DNA of 64,000 nt. It comes from Streptomyces decoyicus. Lineage in GTDB: Bacteria > Actinomycetota > Actinomycetes > Streptomycetales > Streptomycetaceae. The notes beneath the pieces were generated by a model, which was not told the DNA's origin, searched no databases, and saw nothing but the letters and a program-made list of their open reading frames with translations. Positions 42,728 through 51,192 of this stretch are shown here, piece by piece. Made by a program: the position numbers and the translations under genes. Numbering within the stretch: position 1 is the stretch's first letter; every line of letters begins with the position of its first letter. The stretch spans positions 4,030,001 through 4,094,000 of the forward strand of contig NZ_CP082301.1 of the NCBI RefSeq assembly GCF_019880305.1. The letters run 5' to 3'.

Positions 42728-44364
42728 CCGCCGTGGCCGCACCCCTCCCCGCACCCGCCGCCCGCTCCCGTCATCTGGCGGGCACCGGTGCCCTGTTGCG
42801 CCTCGCGCTGCGCCGCGACCGGGTGATGATCCCGGCCTGGGTGCTGGCCCTCGGCCCGGCCGTCGCCGCCATGGGCTCGTCCTTCGAGGCGGTCTACGAC
42901 ACCGCCGCCCAACGCGCCGGACTGGCCGCGTCGATGAACGGCAACGGCTCGATGCGCGCACTGTACGGACCGGTCTTCAGCGACTCCGTCGGTGGCCTGG
43001 TCGCCTGGCGGATGGCCGGCCTCGGGGCCGTCCTCGCCGCGGTGATGAGCCTGCTGATCGTCGTCCGGCATACCCGCGAGGAGGAGGAGACGGGGCGTCA
43101 GGAGCTGCTCTCCGCCGCCATGGTCGGCCGCCGTGCGCCACTGACCGCGGCCCTGCTGACGGCCCTGGCCGCCAACACCGCGCTCGCCCTGATGATCGCG
43201 GGCGGACTGGCCGGATCCGGTCAGCCGGCCGCCGGCTCCCTCGCGCTCGGCCTCGCCATCGGCTGCACCGGCCTGCTCTTCGCCGGTCTGGCCGCCATCG
43301 CCGCCCAGTTGACCGAGAGCGCGCGGCTGGCCAAGGGGCTGACCGGCGCGGCCCTCGGCCTCGCCTTCGCGCTGCGCGCCGCGGGCGACGCCGCCGATCC
43401 GTCGGCCGCCTCCCCCCTCACCTGGGTCTCCCCCATCGGCTGGGCACAGAACGTCCGGCCGTACGCCGGCGAACGCTGGTGGATCGCCCTGCTCTTCCTG
43501 GCGGCGACCGCCCTGGCCGTCCTCGCCTCCTACGCCCTGACCGCCCGCCGTGACCTCGGCATGAGCTTCCTGCCCGCCCGCCCCGGGCCGGCCGTCGCGC
43601 CACGCTCCCTGAGCGGCCCCTTCGGTCTGGCCTGGCGGCTTCAGCGCACCACGCTGCTGGGCTGGACGCTCGGCTTCCTGTGCGCGGGCGGGATCTTCGG
43701 CGGTATCGCCGAGGGCGCCTCCGACCTGGTCGGCGGCAATCGGCAGACCCGCGAGATCGTCGAGCGGATGGGCGGTCAGCAGGGCCTGACCGACGCCTTC
43801 CTGGCCACGATGACCGGCATGCTCGGCATGGTCGCGGCGCTCTATGCGGCCGGTGCGGTGCTCCGGCTGCGCGGCGAGGAGACCGCCGAGCGCGCGGAGC
43901 CGGTGCTGGCCGGCGCGGTGGGGCGGCTGCGCTGGGCGGGCAGCCATCTGCTCCTCGCGTACGCGGGCACCGCCGTCATCCTGGCCTCCGGCGGACTGGG
44001 CCTGGGCCTCGCCTACGGCCTCTCGGCCGACGACCTCGGCGGCAAGCTCGGCCCGGTCCTGGCCGCCGCCCTCTCCCAGGTCCCGGCCGTCTGGACTCTT
44101 ACCGGGCCGGCGGTCCTCGTCCTCGGCCTGTTCCCCAAGGCCACCGGTGCCGTCTGGGCCCTGGTCGGCGGCTGTCTGGCCATCGGCTGGGCCGGCCCCT
44201 CCCTCAAGCTCCCCCGGTGGGCCATGAACCTCTCGCCGTACAGCCACCTCCCCAAGCTCCCCGGCACCGACGCCACCGCCGCCCCGTTCGTCTGGCTGCT
44301 GGCCCTCTCCGCCCTGCTCGCCCTCGCCGGCCTGGCGGGCCTGCGCCGGCGCGACATCGGCTGA
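42724..44364 (+). CDS. ABC exporter permease, two-fold six-helix type
   Basis: 546 residues with about twelve hydrophobic segments in two halves, split by a cytoplasmic region (DLGMSFLPARPGPAVAPRSLSG). Such doubled permeases pair with a DrrA-like ATPase in actinobacterial multidrug exporters. Regions RHTREEEETGRQELLSAAMVGR and RLRGEETAERAEPVLAGAVGR are the matching cytoplasmic coupling loops of the two halves, showing internal duplication. Substrate unknown. ATGA overlap with the ATPase gene. Confidence 0.93.
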   Translation: MTAVAAPLPAPAARSRHLAGTGALLRLALRRDRVMIPAWVLALGPAVAAMGSSFEAVYDTAAQRAGLAASMNGNGSMRALYGPVFSDSVGGLVAWRMAGLGAVLAAVMSLLIVVRHTREEEETGRQELLSAAMVGRRAPLTAALLTALAANTALALMIAGGLAGSGQPAAGSLALGLAIGCTGLLFAGLAAIAAQLTESARLAKGLTGAALGLAFALRAAGDAADPSAASPLTWVSPIGWAQNVRPYAGERWWIALLFLAATALAVLASYALTARRDLGMSFLPARPGPAVAPRSLSGPFGLAWRLQRTTLLGWTLGFLCAGGIFGGIAEGASDLVGGNRQTREIVERMGGQQGLTDAFLATMTGMLGMVAALYAAGAVLRLRGEETAERAEPVLAGAVGRLRWAGSHLLLAYAGTAVILASGGLGLGLAYGLSADDLGGKLGPVLAAALSQVPAVWTLTGPAVLVLGLFPKATGAVWALVGGCLAIGWAGPSLKLPRWAMNLSPYSHLPKLPGTDATAAPFVWLLALSALLALAGLAGLRRRDIG

Positions 44365-44370
44365 GCCCCC

Positions 44371-44445
44371 GGCGGCCGGCCCTCCTGCGGCCGGCCGCCC
44401 CGTATACGTGCGCCGCCGGAGCTGTAGCGGACTCCGGCGGCGCAC
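44371..44445 (+). terminator. Two tandem hairpin terminators
   Basis: First: GGCGGCCGGC (44371-44380) with GCCGGCCGCC (44390-44399). Second: perfect 14-bp stem GTGCGCCGCCGGAG (44408-44421) with CTCCGGCGGCGCAC (44432-44445), then TTCTG. They end the exporter operon. Confidence 0.88.
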
Positions 44446-44656
44446 TTCTGTGTGGGACGCGCATCGGCCCTGCTGCATTCACCCCGCTGCGTCCACAGGC
44501 TGTGGATACAGCACAGGAATCCCTCGGGCGCCAGTCACTCTTCGCCATTTCACCTGGCCGCGCGATAACCCGTAGTAACTCTGGAGCAGTCGGTGACATA
44601 CCCGTTACTTTCCGTACGCACGGTCGTGACCACGACCCGCGGCACCGGAGGGGTTC

Positions 44657-45121
44657 ATGCGACGCATCACCACCAGGATCGGCATGCTCGCGGCGGCGGC
44701 ACTGCTCGCCGTCACGGCGGCCGGGCCCGCCCAGGGCAAGCAGGCGAGCGACGCCGCACACCGCACCCAGGCCGAATCGGCGGCCTACTTCGTGATGACC
44801 GACGTCACCCGCGAGGAATTCGTCATCAAGCTCACCGACCCCCGGAAGATCCAGCATGCACGGGACCTGCTGAGCGGCGCGTCCAGCTCGGAGCCGCATG
44901 TCATCGGCCGGATCGACAAGCGCCCCGCCCCGTACAACTGGCGCTGGAGCTTCCATCTCCGCCCGGACACGATCGACTTCTTCGACTTCGCCATCGAGGT
45001 CTGTGACGCCACCACGCCCTATGTCGAGGAGCATCTGGACGAGGCCGGCGGCCCCTTCCTCCCCGGGCTGATCTGGTGCCCCTGGACCTCGAAGCTGGTG
45101 CGGGAGGTACCCCAGCCGTAA
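44657..45121 (+). CDS. Secreted BP74-like protein
   Basis: 154 residues. Signal peptide with a basic start and hydrophobic core (MRRITTRIGMLAAAALLAV) and an AQG-like cleavage region near residue 27. The mature part contains AYFVMTDVTREEFVIKLTDPRKIQHARDLLSG, PHVIGRIDKRPAPYNWRWSFHLRPDTIDFFDFAIEVCDATTPYVEEHLDE and WCPWTSKLV, which I recognise as the domain named after Dictyostelium calmodulin-binding protein BP74. Two cysteines could form a disulfide. Function in bacteria is unknown. Upstream gap (44446-44656) contains a possible promoter only. Confidence 0.85.
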   Translation: MRRITTRIGMLAAAALLAVTAAGPAQGKQASDAAHRTQAESAAYFVMTDVTREEFVIKLTDPRKIQHARDLLSGASSSEPHVIGRIDKRPAPYNWRWSFHLRPDTIDFFDFAIEVCDATTPYVEEHLDEAGGPFLPGLIWCPWTSKLVREVPQP

Positions 45122-45207
45122 GGCCCCGGTCCCAGCCGCCGGCCTCGTCCGCCGGCGGCCTCGGGGCCTCGGGGCCTCGGGGCCTCGGGGCCTCGGGTGC
45201 GGCGGCC

Positions 45208-45864
45208 TCAGCCCCCGGGCGTCACCAACCGCGCCTCGTACGCAAAGACCGCCGCCTGCGTGCGGTCGCGCAGCCCCAGCTTCACCAGGATGCGGCTGAC
45301 ATGCGTCTTCACCGTGGATTCGGCAACGACGAGATGCTCGGCGATCTCGCCGTTCGAGAGGCCCTGGGCGACCAGCACCAGCACCTCGGTCTCGCGCTCC
45401 GTGAGATCGGCGATGCGCTCCTGGGCGGGGGCGCGGGGGGTGCCCAGCCGGGAGAACTCCGAGATCAGGCGCTTGGTGACGGTGGGGGCGAGCAGGGCCT
45501 CGCCGGAGGCGACGATGCGGACGCCCTCGGCGAGCTGGCCCGCCGAGGCGTCCTTGAGGAGGAAGCCGCTGGCCCCGGAGCGCAGCGCTTGGTAGACGTA
45601 CTCGTCCAGGTCGAAGGTGGTCAGCACCAGCACCTTGGCGTCCGCGTCCGCGGCCACGATCTCGCGGGTCGCCTCCAGGCCGTTCATCTCCGGCATCCGG
45701 ATGTCCATCAGCACGACATCGGGCTTGAGGACCGCGACCTTCTGCACCGCCTGGCGGCCGTCGACCGCCTCCCCGACGACCTCGATGTCGGGCATGGCGT
45801 TGAGCAGGACCGAGAAGCCCTCACGGACCATCACCTGGTCGTCGACGATCAGTACTCGGATCAT
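45208..45864 (-). CDS. NarL/LuxR family response regulator
   Basis: 218 residues. Receiver: IVDDQVMVREGF, phospho-acceptor Asp in VVLMDIRMPEMNG, LTTFDLDEYVYQALRSGASGFLLKDA. LuxR-type HTH: LTERETEVLVLVAQGLSNGEIAEHLVVAESTVKTHVSRILVKLGLRDR. Start ATG overlaps the kinase stop (ATGA), so the pair is coupled. The short downstream gap contains GGGGCCTC repeated several times (45165-45195). Confidence 0.96.
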   Translation of the reverse strand: MIRVLIVDDQVMVREGFSVLLNAMPDIEVVGEAVDGRQAVQKVAVLKPDVVLMDIRMPEMNGLEATREIVAADADAKVLVLTTFDLDEYVYQALRSGASGFLLKDASAGQLAEGVRIVASGEALLAPTVTKRLISEFSRLGTPRAPAQERIADLTERETEVLVLVAQGLSNGEIAEHLVVAESTVKTHVSRILVKLGLRDRTQAAVFAYEARLVTPGG

Positions 45865-47231
45865 GGCCGCATCCCCCCGGACGTGTTCCCCGCCGTTGTG
45901 TTCGTCACCGGGATGAACGCCGCGACCTCGAAGCCGCCGTCCGCGGTGTTGTCGGCCGTCATCTCGCCGCCCAGCATCTGCACCCGCTCCCGCATCCCCA
46001 GCACCCCGTGGCCCGCGCCGGGCGAGGGCTTGGCGAGGCGGCTCGGCGCACCGTTGACGATACGCACGCCCAGCCCGCCCAGCACATAGGAGATCTCCAC
46101 CCGGGCATCGGCGCCCGGCGAGTGCCGCAGCGCATTGCTCAGCGCCTCCTGCACGATCCGGTACGCGGACAGCTCCACGCCCTGCGGCAGCGGCCGGGGC
46201 GCACCGGTGGTCACCGCCTCGACAATCAGCCCGGCGCTGCGGACGCTGGCGAGCAGCGCGTCGAGGCTGTCGAGCGTCGGCTGCGGGGCCTCCGGATCGC
46301 TCTCGGCGAAGGCGTCCGGGTCCGCGGAGCGGACCACACCGAGGATGCGGCGCAGCTCGGCGAGCGCGGCGACGGCGTTCTCCCGGATCGTCGCGAAGGA
46401 CGTGGCGAGCTCGGGCGGGGTGTCCTTGACGCGGTACGGCGCCGCCTCGGCCTGGATGGCGATCACGGACATGTGGTGGGCGACGACATCATGCAGCTCA
46501 CGGGCGATCAGGGCGCGCTCCTCCAGGAGCGTGCGGCGCGAACGCTCCTCCGCGGTGGCGGACCGGGTCGCGAGGACCTGGCGGCGCTCCTCGCGCCAGG
46601 CGCGGATCGCGGCGGCGGAGACCAGCACCACACCGCAGAAGACCGCGACCGGCGGCAGATCGCCCGAGTCCTTGCCGAGGAGAGCGGTCAGCACGGCCGC
46701 CGTGGCGAAGGTGACCAGCCACATCTCGACGGCCATCCGGGGCCGGGTGCGCAGCACCACCAGGACCATCACGGCGAGGTGGGTGGGGAAGGCCACCGCC
46801 CCGACGACGCTGGCGAACGGAGACGAGAGGGCCGCGTAGGTGACCGCCGACACGACGAACGCGCCCACCGACAGCCAGTAGGCGCCCACCGGGCGGAAGA
46901 GCGTGAGCATCGGCCCGGCGGCGACCAGCGCGCTGAAGCCGGTGCCCAGAATGCCGCGCAGCGCGCCGGGCCCGGAGGTGTCGGTGAGGGTCCCCAGGAA
47001 GACACACACCGAGAAGAAGCCGACGACGAAGTGCGGCATCCAGCGCGCCCAGTGCCGCAGCCGCTGCGGCAGGAACGGCAGCCACCGGGACACCTTGGCG
47101 TCCTCCAGCGGCGGCATCGGACGGAAGGCGAAGGCGCCGACGAACAGGTCCTGGCGCAGCCGGTGCAGCGCGCCATGGGCTATCCGGGCCTCTGAGCGCA
47201 GGTGGCTCTGCGACTGGGTCGTGTCGTTCAC
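45861..47231 (-). CDS. Membrane sensor histidine kinase
   Basis: 456 residues from the GTG at 47231, which has TACCGT 7 nt upstream and no ribosome-binding site. Six or so hydrophobic segments in residues 45-210, then DHp helix with the phospho-acceptor in LIARELHDVVAHHMSVIAIQAEAAP and a HATPase domain (N-box EALSNALRHS, G-box GHGVLGMRERV). HisKA_3 type, cognate to the response regulator encoded next. The N-terminal PMPPLEDAKVSRWLPFLPQRL segment is a cytoplasmic lead-in. Target unknown. Confidence 0.94.
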   Translation of the reverse strand: MNDTTQSQSHLRSEARIAHGALHRLRQDLFVGAFAFRPMPPLEDAKVSRWLPFLPQRLRHWARWMPHFVVGFFSVCVFLGTLTDTSGPGALRGILGTGFSALVAAGPMLTLFRPVGAYWLSVGAFVVSAVTYAALSSPFASVVGAVAFPTHLAVMVLVVLRTRPRMAVEMWLVTFATAAVLTALLGKDSGDLPPVAVFCGVVLVSAAAIRAWREERRQVLATRSATAEERSRRTLLEERALIARELHDVVAHHMSVIAIQAEAAPYRVKDTPPELATSFATIRENAVAALAELRRILGVVRSADPDAFAESDPEAPQPTLDSLDALLASVRSAGLIVEAVTTGAPRPLPQGVELSAYRIVQEALSNALRHSPGADARVEISYVLGGLGVRIVNGAPSRLAKPSPGAGHGVLGMRERVQMLGGEMTADNTADGGFEVAAFIPVTNTTAGNTSGGMRP

Positions 47232-47238
47232 GCTGACA

Positions 47239-47244
47239 ACGGTA
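47239..47244 (-). promoter_or_regulatory. -10-like box, probable leaderless kinase mRNA
   Basis: TACCGT on the minus strand, 7 nt before the GTG at 47231. Weaker than the TAGNNT boxes elsewhere in the window. Confidence 0.4.
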
Positions 47245-47306
47245 AGCAACCGGCGGGCACCCGGGCGTCCCCACCAGTGAGGATCTACCGGAGTCCGCCT
47301 CAAGTA

Positions 47307-48080
47307 CTACGTGGCGTGCAGGAAGGCGATGAGCGTGTGACAGCTGGGGCTGCCGGGGGTGACGGGGGCGTAGTGGCCGACGCCGGGCAGCTCGCGCAGA
47401 TCCGTGGTGGCCGGGCTGTGCGCGGCGTAGCGGCGGGAGAGGTCGAGCGGGACGTCCGGGTCGTCGGTGCCGTGCAGGATCGTGACCGGGACGCCGGCGG
47501 GCGGACCGCACGCCGGGTCGGCCGCGGCAATACGGTCCGCGAGGCCGGGCCCGGGTCCGATCAGCTCGGCCACCGCGCCGTCGCTCAGGCCCAGCGCGTG
47601 GGCGCGCGCGAGGTCCGCGACCGGCGAGACGGCGAGGACGCGGGATACGGGCGTGCCGGGGCGGGCGGCGGCGAGCAGCGCGAGATGGCCGCCCGCGGAG
47701 TGGCCGACCAGGACCGGACCCCCGCCCCCGGGCACCTCGCGCACCGCGGCCGCGATACCCGCCGTGACGTCCTCGAACGTCTGCGGCGCCCCACCGCCCG
47801 CACCGACCCTGCGGTACTCGGCGAGCGCGACCGGCAGCCCCCGCCCGGCCAGTTCGGCGGCGAGCGGCGACAGATGGCGGCGGTCGTAGGCAGCGCGCCA
47901 GAAGCCGCCGTGCAGGAGGACGACCAGCGGGCCGCCCGCCGCCTCCGCCCGCGCGCCGTCGGCCGCCCGCGGCACGTACAGGTCGACGATCTGGTCCGGA
48001 TGCGGCCCGTAGGCCACCGTCCGGTCCGGCGCCACCGGGGCGAGCCCCAGCAGCGCCGGCTCCTCGTCCGCCACGCTCAC
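47307..48080 (-). CDS. Alpha/beta hydrolase, probable kynurenine formamidase
   Basis: 257 residues from the GTG at 48080, which overlaps the kynureninase stop by 4 nt. Oxyanion motif LHGGFW matches the HGG(F/Y)W of arylformamidase (AFMID-type) hydrolases; nucleophile elbow GHSAGGHLAL; catalytic Asp in HGTDDPDVP and His in GVGHYAPV. Formamidase converts N-formylkynurenine to kynurenine. The chemistry is inferred from fold and, above all, from its place behind tryptophan dioxygenase and kynureninase, which otherwise lack the middle step. Confidence 0.82.
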   Translation of the reverse strand: MSVADEEPALLGLAPVAPDRTVAYGPHPDQIVDLYVPRAADGARAEAAGGPLVVLLHGGFWRAAYDRRHLSPLAAELAGRGLPVALAEYRRVGAGGGAPQTFEDVTAGIAAAVREVPGGGGPVLVGHSAGGHLALLAAARPGTPVSRVLAVSPVADLARAHALGLSDGAVAELIGPGPGLADRIAAADPACGPPAGVPVTILHGTDDPDVPLDLSRRYAAHSPATTDLRELPGVGHYAPVTPGSPSCHTLIAFLHAT

Positions 48081-49423
48081 CCGGCGGTCCCGGCCGCCCC
48101 GGGCTCGACGTCGGGCAGTGCCCCCAGCACCTCGCCGAGGACCCACGCCGCCCGCTCCGCGTCCGCGAAGGAGGTGTAGAGCGGGGTGAACCCGAAGCGC
48201 AGCACGTCGGGTTGGCGGAAGTCGCCGACCACCCCGCGGCGGATCAGCTCGTCCATCACCTCTGCGGCCGTGGGGGTACCTCCCTGCTCGGCCGCAGTGG
48301 AGAGCTTGGGGGAGCACTCCAGCGACACCTGGCTGCCGCGCCGCTGATGGTCATGCGGGGTGACGGAGCGGACCCGCCCCGCCGGTACGTAGGCGTTCAC
48401 GCACTCCAGGAAGAAGTCGGTCAGGGCGAGGCTCTTCGTGCGTACGGCCTCGATGGACACCCCGTCCCAGACCTCCAGCGCCGCCTCCAGCGCGAGCAGC
48501 GACAGGATGTCGGGGGTGCCGACCCGGCCGCGCGCAATGCCCTCGGCAGGGGTGTAGGAGGGGTCCATGGCGAACGGATCCGCGTGCGAGTTCCAACCGG
48601 GCAGCGGCGATTCGAACCGCTCCTGGAGGCTTTCGCGGATGTAGAGGTAGGCGGGCGAACCCGGGCCGCCGTTGAGGTACTTGTACGTACAGCCGACGGC
48701 GAGGTCGACGTGGTGCGCATCGAGGCCGACCGGCAGTGCGCCGGCGCTGTGGCACAGGTCCCAGACCGCGAGCGCGCCCGCGGAGTGCAACGCATGGGTG
48801 ATGCCGGGCAGGTCGTTGAGCCGGCCCGTGCGGTAGTCGACGTGGTTGACCAGCGCCAGCGCGGTGCGTTCGGTGACCTCGTCGGCGATCCGCGCGGGCT
48901 CGACCGGACGCACCGCGAGGCCGGTCATCCGGGCCGCGGACCGGGCTATATAGCCGTCGGTCGGAAAGGTCGTCGCGTCGACGAGGATCTCCGTACAGCC
49001 CTTGCCGGCCATCCGGACGCCGCCGACCAGGGCCTTGAAGAGGTTGACGCTGGTCGAGTCGCCGACCACCACCCGGCCCGGTCCGGCCCCGATCAGCGGC
49101 GCGATCTTGTCGCCGATCCGCTCGGGCGCGGTCCACCAGCCGGATTCGGTCCAGGACCGGATGCGCAGCTCGCCCCACTCACGGGCGATGACATCGGCGA
49201 TGCGGCCGGGCACCGTGCGGGGCAGTGCACCGAGGGAGTTGCCGTCGAGGTAGACACCGGCATCGCCGGAGGCATGGTCGGGCGCGGCATCGAGGACGAA
49301 GCGGTCGCGGATCGAGGCCAGCGGGTCGGCGGCGTCCCGCTCCGCGGCGCGCGCGGCCAGGTCACGGGTCCGCGAGGGCTCGTGGCGGCCGGCGCCGTCG
49401 GGGAATTCCGGGGTCTCAGACAT
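48077..49423 (-). CDS. kynU: Kynureninase
   Basis: 448 residues, PLP enzyme that cleaves kynurenine to anthranilate and alanine. Motifs: GVYLDGNSLGALP, VVVGDSTSVNLFKAL, WDLCHSAGALPVGLDAHHVDLAVGCTYKYLNGGPGSPA with the Schiff-base lysine at about 248, and FGFTPLYTSFADAE. Its start overlaps the dioxygenase stop by 8 nt and its stop overlaps the hydrolase start by 4 nt. Unusual: about 15 extra residues (from CSPKL to about GGTPT) sit between SQVSLE and the AAEVMDELIRRGVVGDF block; the DNA there is a palindromic repeat (48264-48315). Confidence 0.95.
   Translation of the reverse strand: MSETPEFPDGAGRHEPSRTRDLAARAAERDAADPLASIRDRFVLDAAPDHASGDAGVYLDGNSLGALPRTVPGRIADVIAREWGELRIRSWTESGWWTAPERIGDKIAPLIGAGPGRVVVGDSTSVNLFKALVGGVRMAGKGCTEILVDATTFPTDGYIARSAARMTGLAVRPVEPARIADEVTERTALALVNHVDYRTGRLNDLPGITHALHSAGALAVWDLCHSAGALPVGLDAHHVDLAVGCTYKYLNGGPGSPAYLYIRESLQERFESPLPGWNSHADPFAMDPSYTPAEGIARGRVGTPDILSLLALEAALEVWDGVSIEAVRTKSLALTDFFLECVNAYVPAGRVRSVTPHDHQRRGSQVSLECSPKLSTAAEQGGTPTAAEVMDELIRRGVVGDFRQPDVLRFGFTPLYTSFADAERAAWVLGEVLGALPDVEPGAAGTAG
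48264..48315. repeat. Palindromic repeat inserted in kynureninase
   Basis: Nested inverted repeats: GCGGCCG (48264-48270) with CGGCCGC (48289-48295) around GGGGGTACCTCCC, then GAGCTTGGGGGAGC. This resembles a dispersed intergenic repeat I remember from many Streptomyces genomes, of the form CTCCCCCAAGCTCTC ... CGAGCAGGG..GTACCCCC. It keeps the reading frame open. Confidence 0.7.
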
Positions 49424-50324
49424 GGCTGCGCGCCGTCCACAGCTCGGGGAAGACGTTCTTGCGGGCCCGCTTCTCCAGCCAGGCCACCCCCGCGGAACCA
49501 CCGGTGCCCATCTTCGCTCCCATCGCCCGCCGGGTCGCCACCAGGTGGTCGTTGCGCCAGCGCCAGACCAGCTCGGCGACATCGGTCAGCGCCTCGCCCA
49601 GCCGGACGAGTTCGCACTCCTGCGAGCCCGCGTAGATCCCGGCCCAGACGGCCTCGACGGCCGGGTCCGCCTCGTAGCGCAGCGCAGGATCCCGCTGGAG
49701 CACGGCCTCCGGGACGGCATGGCCACGGCGCGCGAGCAGCCGCAGCACCTCGTCCCACAGGCTCGGCTCCTGGAGGGCCTTCTCCAGCTCGGCGTGCTCC
49801 CGCGACGCGCCGCGGTGCGGCACCAGCATCGAAGCGGACTTCTCGCCGAGCAGGAACTCCATCCGCCGGTACATGGCGGACTGGAAGCCGGAGCCCTCGC
49901 CGAGCGCGCTGCGATAGGCGTTGAACTGGGCCGGGGTCAGCCGGGCGAGCGGCTTCCAGGCGGCGTTCAGCGCCTCCAGCTCGTAGGTGGAGCGGCGCAG
50001 GGCCTCCATCGCCACCGTCAGGTCGTCGCGGCGCAGCGCCTCGGCGGCGGTGTGCCATTCATGGACGATGACCGTGAACCACAGCTCCATGACCTGGGTG
50101 GTGACCAGGAAGACCATCTCGCCGGGGTCGTCGGAGAGCGGGTGCTGGAGGTGGGTGAGGACATCCGCCTGGACATAGTCCTCGTACGGGGTCGTGCTGC
50201 TGCTGCCGATGCTGAGATCCGGGGCGAACGGCGGGTCGGGCTCGGCGGCGTCGGCCGGTACCGGTCCTGCTGCGGGTGCGGTGGACGCGCTCTCCACGGG
50301 ATCGATGGGAGACGGCTGCGACAT
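49416..50324 (-). CDS. kynA: Tryptophan 2,3-dioxygenase
   Basis: 302 residues. Heme dioxygenase opening the indole ring of L-tryptophan to N-formylkynurenine. After an acidic, Pro/Ala-rich N-terminus (about 40 residues): TPYEDYVQADVLTHLQHP, EMVFLVTTQVMELWFTVIVHEWHTAAEAL (substrate-side helix), RRSTYELEALN, and WRWRNDHLVATRRAMGAKMGTGGSAGVAWLEKRA, which carries the proximal heme His and the GTGGS substrate loop. First gene of a three-gene operon with kynureninase and the hydrolase. Confidence 0.95.
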   Translation of the reverse strand: MSQPSPIDPVESASTAPAAGPVPADAAEPDPPFAPDLSIGSSSTTPYEDYVQADVLTHLQHPLSDDPGEMVFLVTTQVMELWFTVIVHEWHTAAEALRRDDLTVAMEALRRSTYELEALNAAWKPLARLTPAQFNAYRSALGEGSGFQSAMYRRMEFLLGEKSASMLVPHRGASREHAELEKALQEPSLWDEVLRLLARRGHAVPEAVLQRDPALRYEADPAVEAVWAGIYAGSQECELVRLGEALTDVAELVWRWRNDHLVATRRAMGAKMGTGGSAGVAWLEKRARKNVFPELWTARSHV

Positions 50325-50511
50325 GAGGGACTCCTCAAGTGCGAACTACCGGGTAGCGGTCCGCCCCTTCCTTGTCGGCTCGGGAGCCCCGGTCCCCTCG
50401 GGCGCGGGATGACCCGGCCCACTGGAAATCATCCGTGCTGGACAGCGACCGCGCAAGGGCCGACCGCGATCACGCGGCCGGCCCATTGATCTTGCCCGGC
50501 GCTCCCCGGCG

Positions 50512-50548
50512 CTCCCCGGCGGGAGAGCTGACGGCTCCCCGGCGGGAG
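50512..50548. repeat. Two copies of a small hairpin repeat
   Basis: CTCCCCGGCGGGAG occurs at 50512-50525 and 50535-50548 (23-nt period); each copy can fold on itself. GGCGCTCCCC is also repeated just before. They lie 18 nt beyond the stop of the DUF3151 gene and probably terminate it. Confidence 0.65.
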
Positions 50549-50565
50549 AACCGGCGGCGGATCTC

Positions 50566-50979
50566 TCAGGTGAGAGTGTCGGCCGCGGTCGGCGAGGAGT
50601 CCCGCAGGAAGGTCGAGCAGCGCTCGTACTCGTCCTGCTCGCCGATCGCCTGGGCGGCGCGGGCGAGGGCGTGCAGCGCCCGCAGGAAGCCGCGGTTGGG
50701 CTCGTGCTCGAACGGCACCGGGCCGTGGCCCTTCCAGCCGGCCCGGCGCAGCGAGTCCAGGCCGCGGTGGTAGCCGGTGCGGGCGTAGGCGTACGACTCG
50801 ACGACGCGGCCCTGCTCGAACGCGTCGTCGGCGAGCTGCGCCCAGGCCAGGGAGGAAGTCGGGTACTTCGCGGCGACGTCGGACGGTGCCGCGCCCCCCG
50901 CGAGCAGTTCGCGGGGCTCCGGGTCGTCGGGCAGATGGGTCGGGGGCGGTCCCCCGAGCAGATTCTCGTGAATGGCCAT
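50566..50979 (-). CDS. DUF3151 family protein
   Basis: 137 residues from the ATG at 50979 (MAIHENLLGG). Conserved features: PEPRELLAGGAAPSDVAAKYPTSSLAWAQLADDAF, VVESYAYARTGYHRGLDSLRRAGWKGHGPVPFEHEPNRGFLRALHALARAAQAIGE. The repeated helices resemble TPR-like hairpins. This is a widely conserved actinobacterial family usually near fba, as here; function unknown. A 241-nt gap separates it from the tryptophan dioxygenase start. Confidence 0.93.
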   Translation of the reverse strand: MAIHENLLGGPPPTHLPDDPEPRELLAGGAAPSDVAAKYPTSSLAWAQLADDAFEQGRVVESYAYARTGYHRGLDSLRRAGWKGHGPVPFEHEPNRGFLRALHALARAAQAIGEQDEYERCSTFLRDSSPTAADTLT

Positions 50980-51094
50980 GGTTCCCAGTCTGCCTGGTCG
51001 TCGGGGCGGGGTGGGGAGCGGCCGGGATCCTGCACCCCGGGTGGTACGGCGGCGCGGCTGACGGGTAGGGGCCGGCGGCGGGCCGGCCGTGGTG

Positions 51095-51192
51095 TGTTCT
51101 ACGGACCCTGGCCGGCCCGCCACGGCATGTACTACAGCCCTCGGCCGGCCGTCCCGGCGTGTACTACGGCCCCTCGGCCGGCCGTCCCGGCC
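51095..51192. repeat. Three 32-33-bp tandem repeats at exporter 3' end
   Basis: Three consecutive units each starting TGTnCTACnG and continuing into CGGCCGGCC (51095-51127, 51128-51159, 51160-51192). Units 2 and 3 are nearly identical, unit 1 is more diverged. The third unit is part of the coding end of the DHA2 exporter gene; the others lie just past its stop. Confidence 0.8.

Noticed and set aside
44491..44508. Inverted TGTGGA-type motifs (GTCCACAGGCTGTGGATA) resembling DnaA boxes
   Set aside because: Only two imperfect boxes, no dnaA or dnaN and no AT-rich unwinding region; not an origin.
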